7,213 nucleotides of DNA from Spirochaetaceae bacterium (GCA_031265025.1 JAISDF010000076.1:1-7213), one strand, 5' to 3'. Counted from the first letter of the stretch, positions 1 to 6,228 are shown. Numbers and translations are program-made. Notes: generated from the sequence alone by a model not told the origin.

Positions 1-435
1 ATGGCGTCGATGATTAAACTGAGCCGGATATTTTTCGGAAAGCCCCATGAAAGCGACGGCGCGGAGGTGCCCGCGTATCCTGACCACGGTGTTCCCCAGG
101 GTCTCTACCGCATCGGCTTTCCCATCAAGGCCGCCATGCTGCTTTGGGCCCTGCCCTGCGCCCTCCTGGGAATCTTTTCCTTTCCCCTGGGGCGCTTTGC
201 GGCGGAGCTTCTCGGCGCCGAACACAATCCTGTGCCGGAGAACCTTTTTTCCCTTTCGTCTGTGGGATCTTCGCTCGTCTATTTGTGCGCGGCGGCGGCG
301 CTGTATGTTCTTCTTTTAAGCAGGGCAGGGAAGGCCCTTACCCACCGCATACGGGACCTTCCCCAGGGCTTTTACGGGCTCATGGCCGGTTTTGTGGCGG
401 CCCTCTGTATCTTCGCGGCGGGCATGCTTCGTTAA
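1..435 (+). CDS. Small membrane protein of unknown function (start uncertain)
   Basis: The reading frame is open from base 1 to a TAA at 433-435 and gives 144 residues. I do not recognise the family. What can be seen is a short basic N-terminus, a polar stretch (about residues 14-38, rich in Gly, Pro, Asp and Tyr), and three likely membrane segments at about residues 42-63, 88-106 and 123-142. The loop between segments 2 and 3 is basic (Arg, Lys, His). There is no recognisable catalytic or cofactor motif. The ATG at base 1 may be an internal Met of a longer protein. A second in-frame ATG at base 10 is another possible start, and no ribosome binding site can be checked because the window begins here. 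It ends 18 nt before the PAS/sigma-54 activator in the same direction, so the two may be co-transcribed; a link in function is only a guess. Confidence 0.6.
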   Translation: MASMIKLSRIFFGKPHESDGAEVPAYPDHGVPQGLYRIGFPIKAAMLLWALPCALLGIFSFPLGRFAAELLGAEHNPVPENLFSLSSVGSSLVYLCAAAALYVLLLSRAGKALTHRIRDLPQGFYGLMAGFVAALCIFAAGMLR

Positions 436-453
436 GCGCAATAAGGATAGCGT

Positions 454-1794
454 ATGATTTTTTCCGATGAAACAAGGGCCCTCTTTGACGCCATGTCCGA
501 AGGCATTGTGTACATAGACCTTGACGGGCGCATCATTTTCGCCAACGCGGCATACCGCCACTTTCTCGAAATCGAAAACAATATCCGGGACGATCAGCGG
601 GTTGAGGGCTTTTACCTTAAGGACCTGCGGCCCAAGGCCCAGCTTCCCAGCGTGGTAAAGAGCGGCGTTCCCGTACTTCACGCGCCCCGGCGGGAAAAAA
701 AAGATATTTACTTTGTCAATATGTATCCGGTGATACTATACGGGAAAACCGTGGGGGGCCTTTCTGTCGTAACCTTTATCAAGGATGCCTGGGATTTTCG
801 TTCCGGGCTTGAATCCTATACCCGCCGGAGCGGCGATGACAAAAAAACAACGGTTCCCTATACCTTTGATTCCATCATCGCCGAGGCGCCCCTGTCCCTG
901 GCCGTAAAAACCATGGCCATGCGTATCGCCAATACCGGCGCTACCGTGCTTCTTGAGTCGGAAAGCGGCACCGGAAAGGAACTGTACGCCCAGGCCATAC
1001 ACAATGCCAGTTCCAGGCGCAACGGCCCCTTCCTCGCCATCAATTGCGCCAATTTCAGCAAGGACATACTTGAGTCGGAACTCTTCGGCTATGAGGAAGG
1101 CGCTTTTACCGGGGCGAAAAAGGGCGGGAAGAGCGGGCTCTTTGAGGCTGCCGGCGGCGGGACCATACTGCTCGATGAAATCTCCGAGATTGAACTTCCC
1201 CTCCAGGCGAAACTGCTCCGGGTCCTCCAGGACCACCGCATACGCCGCGTCGGTGGGGTGGACGAGATAGCCGTGGATGTCCGGGTCATCGCCTCCTGCA
1301 ACGCCGATCTCAACAAATGCGTGGAAGAAGGCAAATTCCGCAAGGATCTTTACTACAGGTTGAATGTATTCCCCCTTCATATTCCGGCGCTGAGGGAACG
1401 CCCCGAGGAAATCAGGCCCCTTGCCCTGGGCATACTTTCGGAATTGTCCCGGACGCAGAATAAGGAATTTTCCCTTACCCAGGAAGCCCTGCGCTGCCTT
1501 GAACGGCACAACTGGCCCGGCAATGTACGGGAACTCCGCAATGTGCTGGAATTTTCGGGGTATCTTGCCGACAACGGCGTTATTGACGCGGATAATCTCC
1601 CCGAGATCTTTTTAAAGCCTGAACAGGATGACGCGGAGGGAGGACTTGCCGGCAAGGTCCGGGCCTTTGAGCGGGGCGAAATACTGAAGCTGCTCTACAA
1701 ATACGGCAATGACGTAAAAGGAAAACAGAAGGCCGCCGACGCGCTGCACATATCCCTGGCGACCCTGTACAACAAACTTGGCGAAAACGGCTGA
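454..1794 (+). CDS. PAS domain-containing sigma-54-dependent transcriptional activator (one-component, AtoC-like output)
   Basis: This 446-residue protein has the classic bacterial enhancer-binding layout. A PAS sensor domain covers about residues 8-111, starting with the typical SEGIVYID...GRIIFAN pattern. A sigma-54-interacting AAA+ ATPase covers about 137-370. A Fis-type helix-turn-helix lies at about 404-444 (…AADALHISLATLYNKL). In the ATPase one sees Walker A SESGTGKE (169-176), the sigma-54 contact loop GAFTGA (216-221), Walker B ending LLDE (239-242), arginine-finger candidates in FRKDLYYRL (Arg296, Arg302), and WPGNVREL (354-361). The usual first glycine of Walker A is Ser169. There is no response-regulator receiver domain, so it probably senses a ligand or redox state through PAS rather than being phosphorylated by a partner kinase. 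The start is supported by AAGGA at 443-447, six bases upstream. It sits just upstream of the fatty acid transporter, as regulators of ato-type loci often do. The family call is firm; the ligand and target genes are inferred. Confidence 0.95.
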   Translation: MIFSDETRALFDAMSEGIVYIDLDGRIIFANAAYRHFLEIENNIRDDQRVEGFYLKDLRPKAQLPSVVKSGVPVLHAPRREKKDIYFVNMYPVILYGKTVGGLSVVTFIKDAWDFRSGLESYTRRSGDDKKTTVPYTFDSIIAEAPLSLAVKTMAMRIANTGATVLLESESGTGKELYAQAIHNASSRRNGPFLAINCANFSKDILESELFGYEEGAFTGAKKGGKSGLFEAAGGGTILLDEISEIELPLQAKLLRVLQDHRIRRVGGVDEIAVDVRVIASCNADLNKCVEEGKFRKDLYYRLNVFPLHIPALRERPEEIRPLALGILSELSRTQNKEFSLTQEALRCLERHNWPGNVRELRNVLEFSGYLADNGVIDADNLPEIFLKPEQDDAEGGLAGKVRAFERGEILKLLYKYGNDVKGKQKAADALHISLATLYNKLGENG

Positions 1795-1830
1795 TAAGGC
1801 CGCATAGCGGAAGTTATGGCGGATGGCCCC

Positions 1831-1867
1831 GGCGTTAAAAAGCCTGACCTGGGCGTTAAAAAGCCTG
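1831..1867 (+). repeat. Two identical 16-bp direct repeats, 21-bp period (candidate activator sites)
   Basis: GGCGTTAAAAAGCCTG occurs at 1831-1846 and again, without mismatch, at 1852-1867. The 21-bp offset puts both copies on the same face of the helix. Each copy is itself an imperfect dyad: GGC at one end and GCC at the other, with 10 of 14 positions symmetric in GGCGTTAAAAAGCC. They lie about 85-120 bp upstream of the predicted transcription start of the transporter gene and 37 bp after the regulator stop codon. This is the arrangement expected of an upstream activating sequence for a dimeric helix-turn-helix activator. That the neighbouring PAS activator binds here is inference. Confidence 0.6.
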
Positions 1868-1889
1868 TTCCGGGCAGTTCCTGGGGCCG

Positions 1890-1945
1890 TTTTATAGATA
1901 GAAAAATATTTTTTACTTGCCTCCCGCAAAAACCGGGCTTATACT
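1890..1945 (+). promoter_or_regulatory. Sigma-70-type promoter with A/T-rich upstream tract, for the transporter gene
   Basis: The -35 box is TTGCCT (1917-1922, 4 of 6 matches to consensus) and the -10 box is TATACT (1940-1945, 5 of 6), with an ideal 17-bp spacer. Directly upstream, 1890-1915 is almost entirely A and T and resembles an UP element that contacts the RNA polymerase alpha subunit. Transcription would start near 1952, giving a leader of about 73 nt before the transporter ATG. No -24/-12 element with TGGC-N8-TGC form is visible in the intergenic region. Confidence 0.6.
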
Positions 1946-1962
1946 TATTCAAATCTAAGGTT

Positions 1963-1992
1963 GCTTTTTCAAAACAGGAGGTTTGAAAGAGT
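1963..1992 (+). promoter_or_regulatory. Leader stem-loop with AGGAGG in the loop
   Basis: Bases 1964-1973 (CTTTTTCAAA) pair with 1982-1991 (TTTGAAAGAG) over ten base pairs with one U-G wobble, extendable by one more G-U pair. The 8-nt loop is ACAGGAGG. It lies in the predicted 5' untranslated region, about 33 nt upstream of the transporter start codon and separate from the real ribosome binding site (AAGGAG at 2012-2017). It could be a protein or small-RNA binding site, a ribosome standby site or, as DNA, an operator with TTTCAAA/TTTGAAA arms. The pairing is seen in the sequence; any role is inference. Confidence 0.4.
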
Positions 1993-2024
1993 CTCAAATC
2001 ATTTACTAATTAAGGAGACAGAGT

Positions 2025-3410
2025 ATGTTTAAGAAAATCACTAACGCTTGTGTCAAACTTGTGCAGCGCTTTCTTCCCGATCCGTTCATCTTCTGTATCA
2101 TTCTGACCATTATCACCTTTGTGGCGGCCATACCGCTGACTCGTCAGAATCCTCTGCAGATGGTGCTGCATTGGGGCAACGGCGTATGGGTATTGTTGGC
2201 CTTCTCCATGCAGATGGCTTTGGTTCTGGTCCTTGGTTCGGCCATGGCAAATTCCCCTCCCATGAAGAAGCTCCTCAAAGCCCTCGCCTCTATCCCCAAA
2301 ACGCCGGCGCAGGCCATTGTGCTTATCACGGTAATTTCCCTGCTCGCGTGCTGGCTCAACTGGGGCTTCGGCCTTATTGTGGGCGCCATCCTTGCCAAGG
2401 AAATTTCCAAAACCGGCCTCAAGGTTGACTATCCCCTGATCATCGCCGCAGCCTATTCGGGCTTCCTCATCTGGCACGCCGGTCTCTCAGGTTCCATACC
2501 CCTGGGCATCGCCACCGCGCCCGCGGCGGGGCAGGCCATTGTCAATACCGGCGGCGTACTCACCGAGGCGGTTCCCATAGGGAGTACGGTTTTTTCCTGG
2601 TGGAACCTGCTTATCTGCGCCGGTCTCTTTGTTTTCCTTCCTATTGTTAATGTGGCTATGCATCCCAAGGGAGACGACATTAAACTTATTAATCCGGCTC
2701 TCCTCAAAGAAGAAGAAGAGGAAGTAATAAAGACCCCTGAGACTCCCGCGGAAAAAGTTGAAAACAGCCGTATTCTTCAGTGGATAACTATTATTCTTGC
2801 CGTAGTGTATCTGATCCGCCGCATGACCTCTTCCGGTTTTGCCCTTGACCTTAACATCGTCAACATGATTTTCCTTGCCCTGGGGCTTATCTTCTACGGG
2901 AAGCCCATACTCTATGTACGGGCGATAGCAAAGGCCGCCAAAGAAGCGGGGCCCATACTGCTTCAGTTCCCCTTCTATGCCGGTATTCAGGGGCTCATGG
3001 TCGGCGCGACCGCCGTTGCCGCGGGCGGAACAGGACTGAGCCTGGCCGCGGTTATCAGCAACGCCTTTGTGTCCATTTCAACCAGAGTTACCTTCCCCCT
3101 CTTTACCTTCCTTTCCGCGGGTATCGTAAACATCTTTATCCCCTCTGGAGGAGGGCAGTGGGCGGTCCAGGGACCCATAATGATGCCCGCCGGCCAGGCC
3201 CTGGGCGTTGAGCCGGCCCTTTCCGCCATGGGCGTTGCCTGGGGCGACGCGTGGACCAATATGATTCAGCCGTTCTGGGCTCTTCCCGCCCTGGGTATAG
3301 CGGGACTGGGAGCGCGTAATATCATGGGCTACTGTGTTATGGCGCTGCTGGTTTCCGGTATCATTATCTGCGCCGGTTTTATTCTGGCCGGCGTTGTTAT
3401 TTACGGCTGA
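2025..3410 (+). CDS. atoE: Short-chain fatty acid transporter, AtoE family
   Basis: This 461-residue, very hydrophobic protein matches the short-chain fatty acid transporter family (AtoE; E. coli member about 440 residues). Recognisable family blocks are NWGFGLIVGAI (112-122), HAGLSGSIPL (151-160), FIPSGGGQWAVQGPI (371-385) and GDAWTNMIQPFWALPAL (407-423). Membrane segments start at about residue 22 and continue in two groups, separated by a charged cytoplasm-like loop (about 213-250) that contains a run of six acidic residues (EEEEEE-like, 229-233) followed by a Pro/Lys/Glu stretch. It would carry acetoacetate, butyrate or similar acids across the inner membrane, probably with protons. AAGGAG (2012-2017) seven bases before the ATG supports the start. 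The gene has its own promoter and its own terminator, so it is a separate transcription unit from the enzymes downstream, unlike the E. coli operon in which atoE lies between atoA and atoB. The family is clear; the exact substrate is inferred from the neighbours. Confidence 0.93.
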   Translation: MFKKITNACVKLVQRFLPDPFIFCIILTIITFVAAIPLTRQNPLQMVLHWGNGVWVLLAFSMQMALVLVLGSAMANSPPMKKLLKALASIPKTPAQAIVLITVISLLACWLNWGFGLIVGAILAKEISKTGLKVDYPLIIAAAYSGFLIWHAGLSGSIPLGIATAPAAGQAIVNTGGVLTEAVPIGSTVFSWWNLLICAGLFVFLPIVNVAMHPKGDDIKLINPALLKEEEEEVIKTPETPAEKVENSRILQWITIILAVVYLIRRMTSSGFALDLNIVNMIFLALGLIFYGKPILYVRAIAKAAKEAGPILLQFPFYAGIQGLMVGATAVAAGGTGLSLAAVISNAFVSISTRVTFPLFTFLSAGIVNIFIPSGGGQWAVQGPIMMPAGQALGVEPALSAMGVAWGDAWTNMIQPFWALPALGIAGLGARNIMGYCVMALLVSGIIICAGFILAGVVIYG

Positions 3411-3440
3411 TCCTGAAGGATTTGCGGTACTAGTATAGGG

Positions 3441-3501
3441 AAGCTCCGGTGCGTCCCGGGTTTGGCGGCAGCCGTTCGGCAGAAGAGCGCCGGAGCTTTT
3501 T
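3441..3501 (+). terminator. Rho-independent terminator after the transporter gene
   Basis: AAGCTCCGG (3441-3449) pairs perfectly with CCGGAGCTT (3490-3498). The stem extends inward to 12 pairs with one G-U wobble (3441-3452 with 3487-3498) and is followed by a T-rich tail (TTTTTATT with the stem's last bases). The large apical region holds a smaller GCCG/CGGC hairpin. There is no matching T-run on the other strand, so it acts on the plus strand and separates the transporter from the CoA-transferase operon. Confidence 0.85.
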
Positions 3502-3517
3502 ATTCGCATTGAGACTT

Positions 3518-3560
3518 GTTTCAAAAGAGTAACCGTAAATATCGATTGACATTTTGAAAC
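3518..3560 (+). repeat. 9-bp perfect inverted repeat flanking the -35 box (candidate operator)
   Basis: GTTTCAAAA (3518-3526) and TTTTGAAAC (3552-3560) are exact reverse complements, 25 bp apart. The right arm lies in the spacer immediately after the -35 box of the enzyme operon and the left arm lies upstream of it. Both arms are outside the predicted transcript, so this would work as DNA rather than RNA. The TTTCAAAA core also occurs in front of the transporter (1967-1974). The arms are A/T-rich, so chance cannot be excluded. Confidence 0.4.
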
Positions 3561-3574
3561 GGCAACCTTAGATT
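3546..3574 (+). promoter_or_regulatory. Sigma-70-type promoter of the CoA-transferase/thiolase operon
   Basis: A perfect -35 box TTGACA (3546-3551) is followed after 17 bp by TAGATT (3569-3574, 4 of 6 matches to TATAAT). Transcription would begin near 3581, leaving a leader of about 20 nt that carries the AGGAGGT ribosome binding site (3592-3598). It lies just downstream of the terminator of the previous unit, which fits an independent operon promoter. Confidence 0.6.
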
Positions 3575-3602
3575 TAACAGGATAAATTTACAGGAGGTAG
3601 GG

Positions 3603-4286
3603 ATGCTGAATAAACTCAAAAATTCGGCGGAAGAAGCGGTTGCCCCGATAAAGGACGGCGCTGTTATCATGGTAGGCGGGTTTATGGCCTGCGGTACGCC
3701 GGAAATATTAATCGACGCCCTGGTAAAAAAGGGCGTAAAGGGGCTTACCATTATCTGCAATGACGCGGGTTTTCCCGAGAGGGGGGTAGGCAAGCTCCTC
3801 GCCAACGGGCAGATAAAGACCCTTATCGCTTCCCATGTGGGGCTCAACCCCGAAGTGGCCCGGAGGATGAATACCGATGTGGCCGCCGACAAGCTGGAAT
3901 GTATTCTTGTTCCCCAGGGTTCCCTGGCCGAAAGGATACGGGCAAGCGGCGCCGGTTTGGGCGGCTTTCTTACCCCCACAGGAGTCGGCACCATCGTTGC
4001 CGAGGGCAAGCAGCTTATCAAGCTCAACGGCAGGGACTATCTTCTGGAAGAACCCCTTCACGCTGATTTTGCTTTGATCAGGCCGTCAAAAATCGACAAG
4101 TTTGGCAATACGGTTTTCTACGGGACCACAAAGAATTTTAATCCCCTGATGGCAACAGCCGCCGATTATGTCATAGCCGGGGCCTGCGAGATTGTGGAAA
4201 CCGGCAGCATAGATCCGGATGTGATCCATGTTTCCGGCATATTTGTAAACGCTATCGTAGGAGGAGAAAAACCATGGCAGATGTAA
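3603..4286 (+). CDS. atoD: Acetate/acetoacetate CoA-transferase subunit A (alpha)
   Basis: This 227-residue protein is the alpha subunit of a family I (3-oxoacid type) CoA transferase, usually about 215-230 residues. It moves CoA between acyl-CoA and a free acid such as acetoacetate, acetate or butyrate, working as a complex with the beta subunit encoded next. Family blocks seen are the glycine-rich GGFMACGTPE (25-34), GLTIICNDAG (47-56), PQGSLAERIRASGAGLGGFL (104-123) followed by TPTGVGT (124-130), and GNTVFYGTT (169-177). The catalytic glutamate is on the other subunit, as expected. The strong AGGAGGT at 3592-3598, five bases before the ATG, fixes the start. The C-terminus runs past the start codon of the beta-subunit gene by 13 bp. 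Acetoacetate is the favoured substrate because of the adjoining AtoE-type transporter and thiolase; butyrate-acetoacetate CoA-transferase (CtfA type) cannot be told apart from sequence alone. Confidence 0.93.
   Translation: MLNKLKNSAEEAVAPIKDGAVIMVGGFMACGTPEILIDALVKKGVKGLTIICNDAGFPERGVGKLLANGQIKTLIASHVGLNPEVARRMNTDVAADKLECILVPQGSLAERIRASGAGLGGFLTPTGVGTIVAEGKQLIKLNGRDYLLEEPLHADFALIRPSKIDKFGNTVFYGTTKNFNPLMATAADYVIAGACEIVETGSIDPDVIHVSGIFVNAIVGGEKPWQM
4259..4266 (+). promoter_or_regulatory. Ribosome binding site of the beta subunit, inside the alpha-subunit gene
   Basis: AGGAGGAG at 4259-4266 lies seven bases before the ATG at 4274 and within the last codons of the alpha-subunit gene. It decides the start of the beta subunit and shows that its translation is initiated independently while remaining coupled to the upstream gene through the 13-bp overlap. 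Confidence 0.8.
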
Positions 4287-4918
4287 AGGAAATTATCGCG
4301 GCCCGTGTCGCCAAGGAACTCAAGGACGGGGATGTGGTAAACCTGGGGATAGGACTTCCCACCATGGTGGCTGATTTTCTTCCTCCCGGAGTTGACATAG
4401 TGCTCCAGTCGGAAAACGGAATCATGGGCATGGGTCCCGCTCCGGCAACGCCCAATGTTGACATTGTCAATGCCGGCGGCGCGCCCATAGGCATCAAAAC
4501 CGGCGCCATGTTTTTTGACAGCGCCACATCCTTTGGCATCATACGTGGCGGCCATGTGGACGCCACCATACTGGGCGCCCTGGAAGTGGACGAAAAGGGA
4601 AACCTCGCAAACTGGATAGTGCCCGGCAAGATGGTACCGGGCATGGGCGGCGCCATGGATCTGGTCGTAGGGGCCAAAAAAGTTATAGTGGCCATGACCC
4701 ATACCCAGAAGGGCAAGCCCAAGATTCTCAAGGCCTGTACCCTTCCGTTTACCGCTGTCGGCGTTGTCAATCTTATCATAACCGAGATGGGCGTTATCGA
4801 AGTTACCTCAGGCGGTCTGGTGCTCACCGAACTGCATCCCGATTTTACCAGGGAGCAGATTCAGGAAGCCACCGAGGCGAAACTTACCATAAGTCCCAGC
4901 CTGAAACCAATGCAATAA
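4274..4918 (+). CDS. atoA: Acetate/acetoacetate CoA-transferase subunit B (beta)
   Basis: This 214-residue protein is the beta subunit of the family I CoA transferase and carries the catalytic residue. The conserved SENGIMGMGP block (46-55) places the active-site glutamate at Glu47, which forms the glutamyl-CoA thioester intermediate. Other family blocks are NLGIGLPTMVADFLP (23-37), NAGGAP (66-71), GGHVDATILGALEVDEKGNL (92-111) and NWIVPGKMVPGMGGAMDLV (113-131). Its length is normal for the family. It overlaps the alpha-subunit gene by 13 bp in another frame, a common way to keep two subunits at equal amounts. The stop codon is 10 nt before the thiolase start, and the AAGGAG of the thiolase begins on the last base of this stop codon. 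The two-subunit pairing is certain; acetoacetate specificity is inferred from context. Confidence 0.94.
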   Translation: MADVKEIIAARVAKELKDGDVVNLGIGLPTMVADFLPPGVDIVLQSENGIMGMGPAPATPNVDIVNAGGAPIGIKTGAMFFDSATSFGIIRGGHVDATILGALEVDEKGNLANWIVPGKMVPGMGGAMDLVVGAKKVIVAMTHTQKGKPKILKACTLPFTAVGVVNLIITEMGVIEVTSGGLVLTELHPDFTREQIQEATEAKLTISPSLKPMQ

Positions 4919-4928
4919 AGGAGTAATC

Positions 4929-6113
4929 ATGGGAAGAGAAGTAGTACTGGCCGGTGCGTGCCGCACGGCCATAGGTAAATTTCAGGGAACCCTGGGAGGC
5001 ATATCCGCCTCGGACCTTGGTGCTGTTGTCATTAAGGAAGCGGTTGCCAGGGCGGGCATCAAACCCGAACAGGTTGAAGAAGTACTCATGGGCTGCGTCA
5101 TACAGGCTGCCCTGGGACAGAATGTGGCCCGTCAGGCCATGATCAAGGCCGGGCTTCCCATCGAGTCGCCGGCCCTTACGGTCAATGACGTATGCGGTTC
5201 GGGCCTTAAATGCGTAAACCTTGCCGCGGCCCTTATCGCAGCCGGAGAGGCGGATATTATTGTCGCCGGCGGTACGGAAAACATGACGGCCGCCCCCTAT
5301 GTGCTGCCCCAGGCAAGGGCAGGTTACCGCATGGGCGACGGCGCCCTTATTGATACCATGATAAAAGACGCCCTCTGGGACGCCTTTAACAATTATCACA
5401 TGGGTATCACCGCCGAGAATGTGGCGGCCCGCTACGGCATTACCAGGGAAGATCAGGATGCCTTTGCCGCGTCAAGCCAGCAGAAATGCGAGAAGGCCCA
5501 GAAAGAGGGCCGCTTTGCCGGGGAGATCGTTTCTGTTCCCGTAAAAGTAAAGAAAGACATAGTCCCCTTTGCGGTAGACGAATATCCGAGGGCCGGCGTA
5601 ACCATCGAAAGCCTTGCCTCGTTAAGGCCCGCCTTTAAACCTGACGGAGGAACCGTTACCGCCGCCAACGCGTCGGGTATCAATGACGGCGCCGCCGCGA
5701 TTGTGGTGATGAGCGCCGACAAGGCCAAAGAACTCGGCGTCAAGCCCCTGGCCCGTTTTGTTGCCGGGTCCTGGGCGGGGGTAGATCCCACCATCATGGG
5801 CATAGGCCCTGTAGCCGCCGTTCAGAAGCTCCTTAAAAAGACCGGCGGGACCATCAATGACTTTGACCTCATCGAGGCCAACGAAGCCTTTGCCGCCCAG
5901 GCCCTGGCTGTGGGTAAAGAGCTTAAATGGGACAGCGCAAAAGTCAATGTCAACGGCGGGGCTATCGCCCTGGGGCACCCTGTAGGCGCTTCGGGCGCCC
6001 GTATTCTTGTAACGCTGCTCCACGAACTCAGGCGGCGGCAGGCCAAAAAAGGCCTTGCCACCCTCTGCGTAGGCGGCGGCATGGGCGTTGCGGCGGCGGT
6101 GGAAGCCCTGTAG
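4929..6113 (+). CDS. atoB: Acetyl-CoA acetyltransferase (acetoacetyl-CoA thiolase)
   Basis: This 394-residue protein is a full-length biosynthetic/degradative type II thiolase. It cleaves acetoacetyl-CoA with CoA to two acetyl-CoA, or condenses them in reverse. The nucleophilic cysteine is Cys89 in NDVCGSGLK, the catalytic histidine is His350 in ALGHPVGASGAR, and the second cysteine is Cys380 in LCVGGGMGVA. These positions lie very close to those of the well-studied Zoogloea enzyme (89, 348, 378). The EANEAFAAQAL block is also present, and all catalytic groups look intact. One mild oddity is Asp87 just before Val-Cys89, where many relatives have Lys or another residue. AAGGAG (4918-4923) five bases before the ATG supports the start. 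It is the last gene of the atoD-atoA-atoB operon and is followed by a terminator. Short-chain specificity is inferred from family resemblance and the CoA-transferase neighbours. Confidence 0.95.
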   Translation: MGREVVLAGACRTAIGKFQGTLGGISASDLGAVVIKEAVARAGIKPEQVEEVLMGCVIQAALGQNVARQAMIKAGLPIESPALTVNDVCGSGLKCVNLAAALIAAGEADIIVAGGTENMTAAPYVLPQARAGYRMGDGALIDTMIKDALWDAFNNYHMGITAENVAARYGITREDQDAFAASSQQKCEKAQKEGRFAGEIVSVPVKVKKDIVPFAVDEYPRAGVTIESLASLRPAFKPDGGTVTAANASGINDGAAAIVVMSADKAKELGVKPLARFVAGSWAGVDPTIMGIGPVAAVQKLLKKTGGTINDFDLIEANEAFAAQALAVGKELKWDSAKVNVNGGAIALGHPVGASGARILVTLLHELRRRQAKKGLATLCVGGGMGVAAAVEAL

Positions 6114-6179
6114 CGCTTTGCCGCGCTTGCCTGTTATGCGCACAGCGCGCTTCCCCTGACGGATTTTTTCGCGGATTTA

Positions 6180-6211
6180 GGGCCTCCCGGTCAAGCCGGG
6201 CGGCCCTTTTT
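6180..6211 (+). terminator. Rho-independent terminator of the CoA-transferase/thiolase operon
   Basis: GGGCC (6180-6184) and CCCGG (6186-6190) pair with CCGGG (6196-6200) and GGCCC (6202-6206), with one T/C mismatch inside the stem and a 5-nt loop, followed by TTTTT (6207-6211). It lies 66 bp after the thiolase stop codon and 18 bp before the end of the converging minus-strand gene. The opposite strand lacks a T-run after the stem, so it mainly stops plus-strand transcription. Confidence 0.9.
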
Positions 6212-6228
6212 GGTTTTGGTGTTCCGGC

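Noticed and set aside
736..1509. Long open frame of 257 codons on the minus strand, opposite the activator gene
   Set aside because: It is a shadow of a GC-biased coding strand; the plus-strand frame carries every sigma-54 activator motif, and the antisense product has no recognisable domain.
1850..1864. Possible -24/-12 promoter TGGGCGTTAAAAAGC
   Set aside because: Only the GG and GC pairs match; the rest of the consensus is missing and the site lies inside the direct repeat, so it is not listed as a promoter.
1983..2009. Eight-codon leader ORF starting with TTG after AGGAGG
   Set aside because: The AGGAGG ends one base before the TTG, too close for initiation, and the peptide has no codon bias suggestive of attenuation.
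3078..3524. 148-codon minus-strand frame covering the end of the transporter gene and the terminator
   Set aside because: It crosses the terminator hairpin, is antisense to a clearly conserved transporter, and shows no domain pattern.
6114..6179. GC-rich short palindromes such as GCGCACAGCGC after the thiolase gene
   Set aside because: The stems are only four pairs and have no T-run; the real terminator is at 6180-6211.
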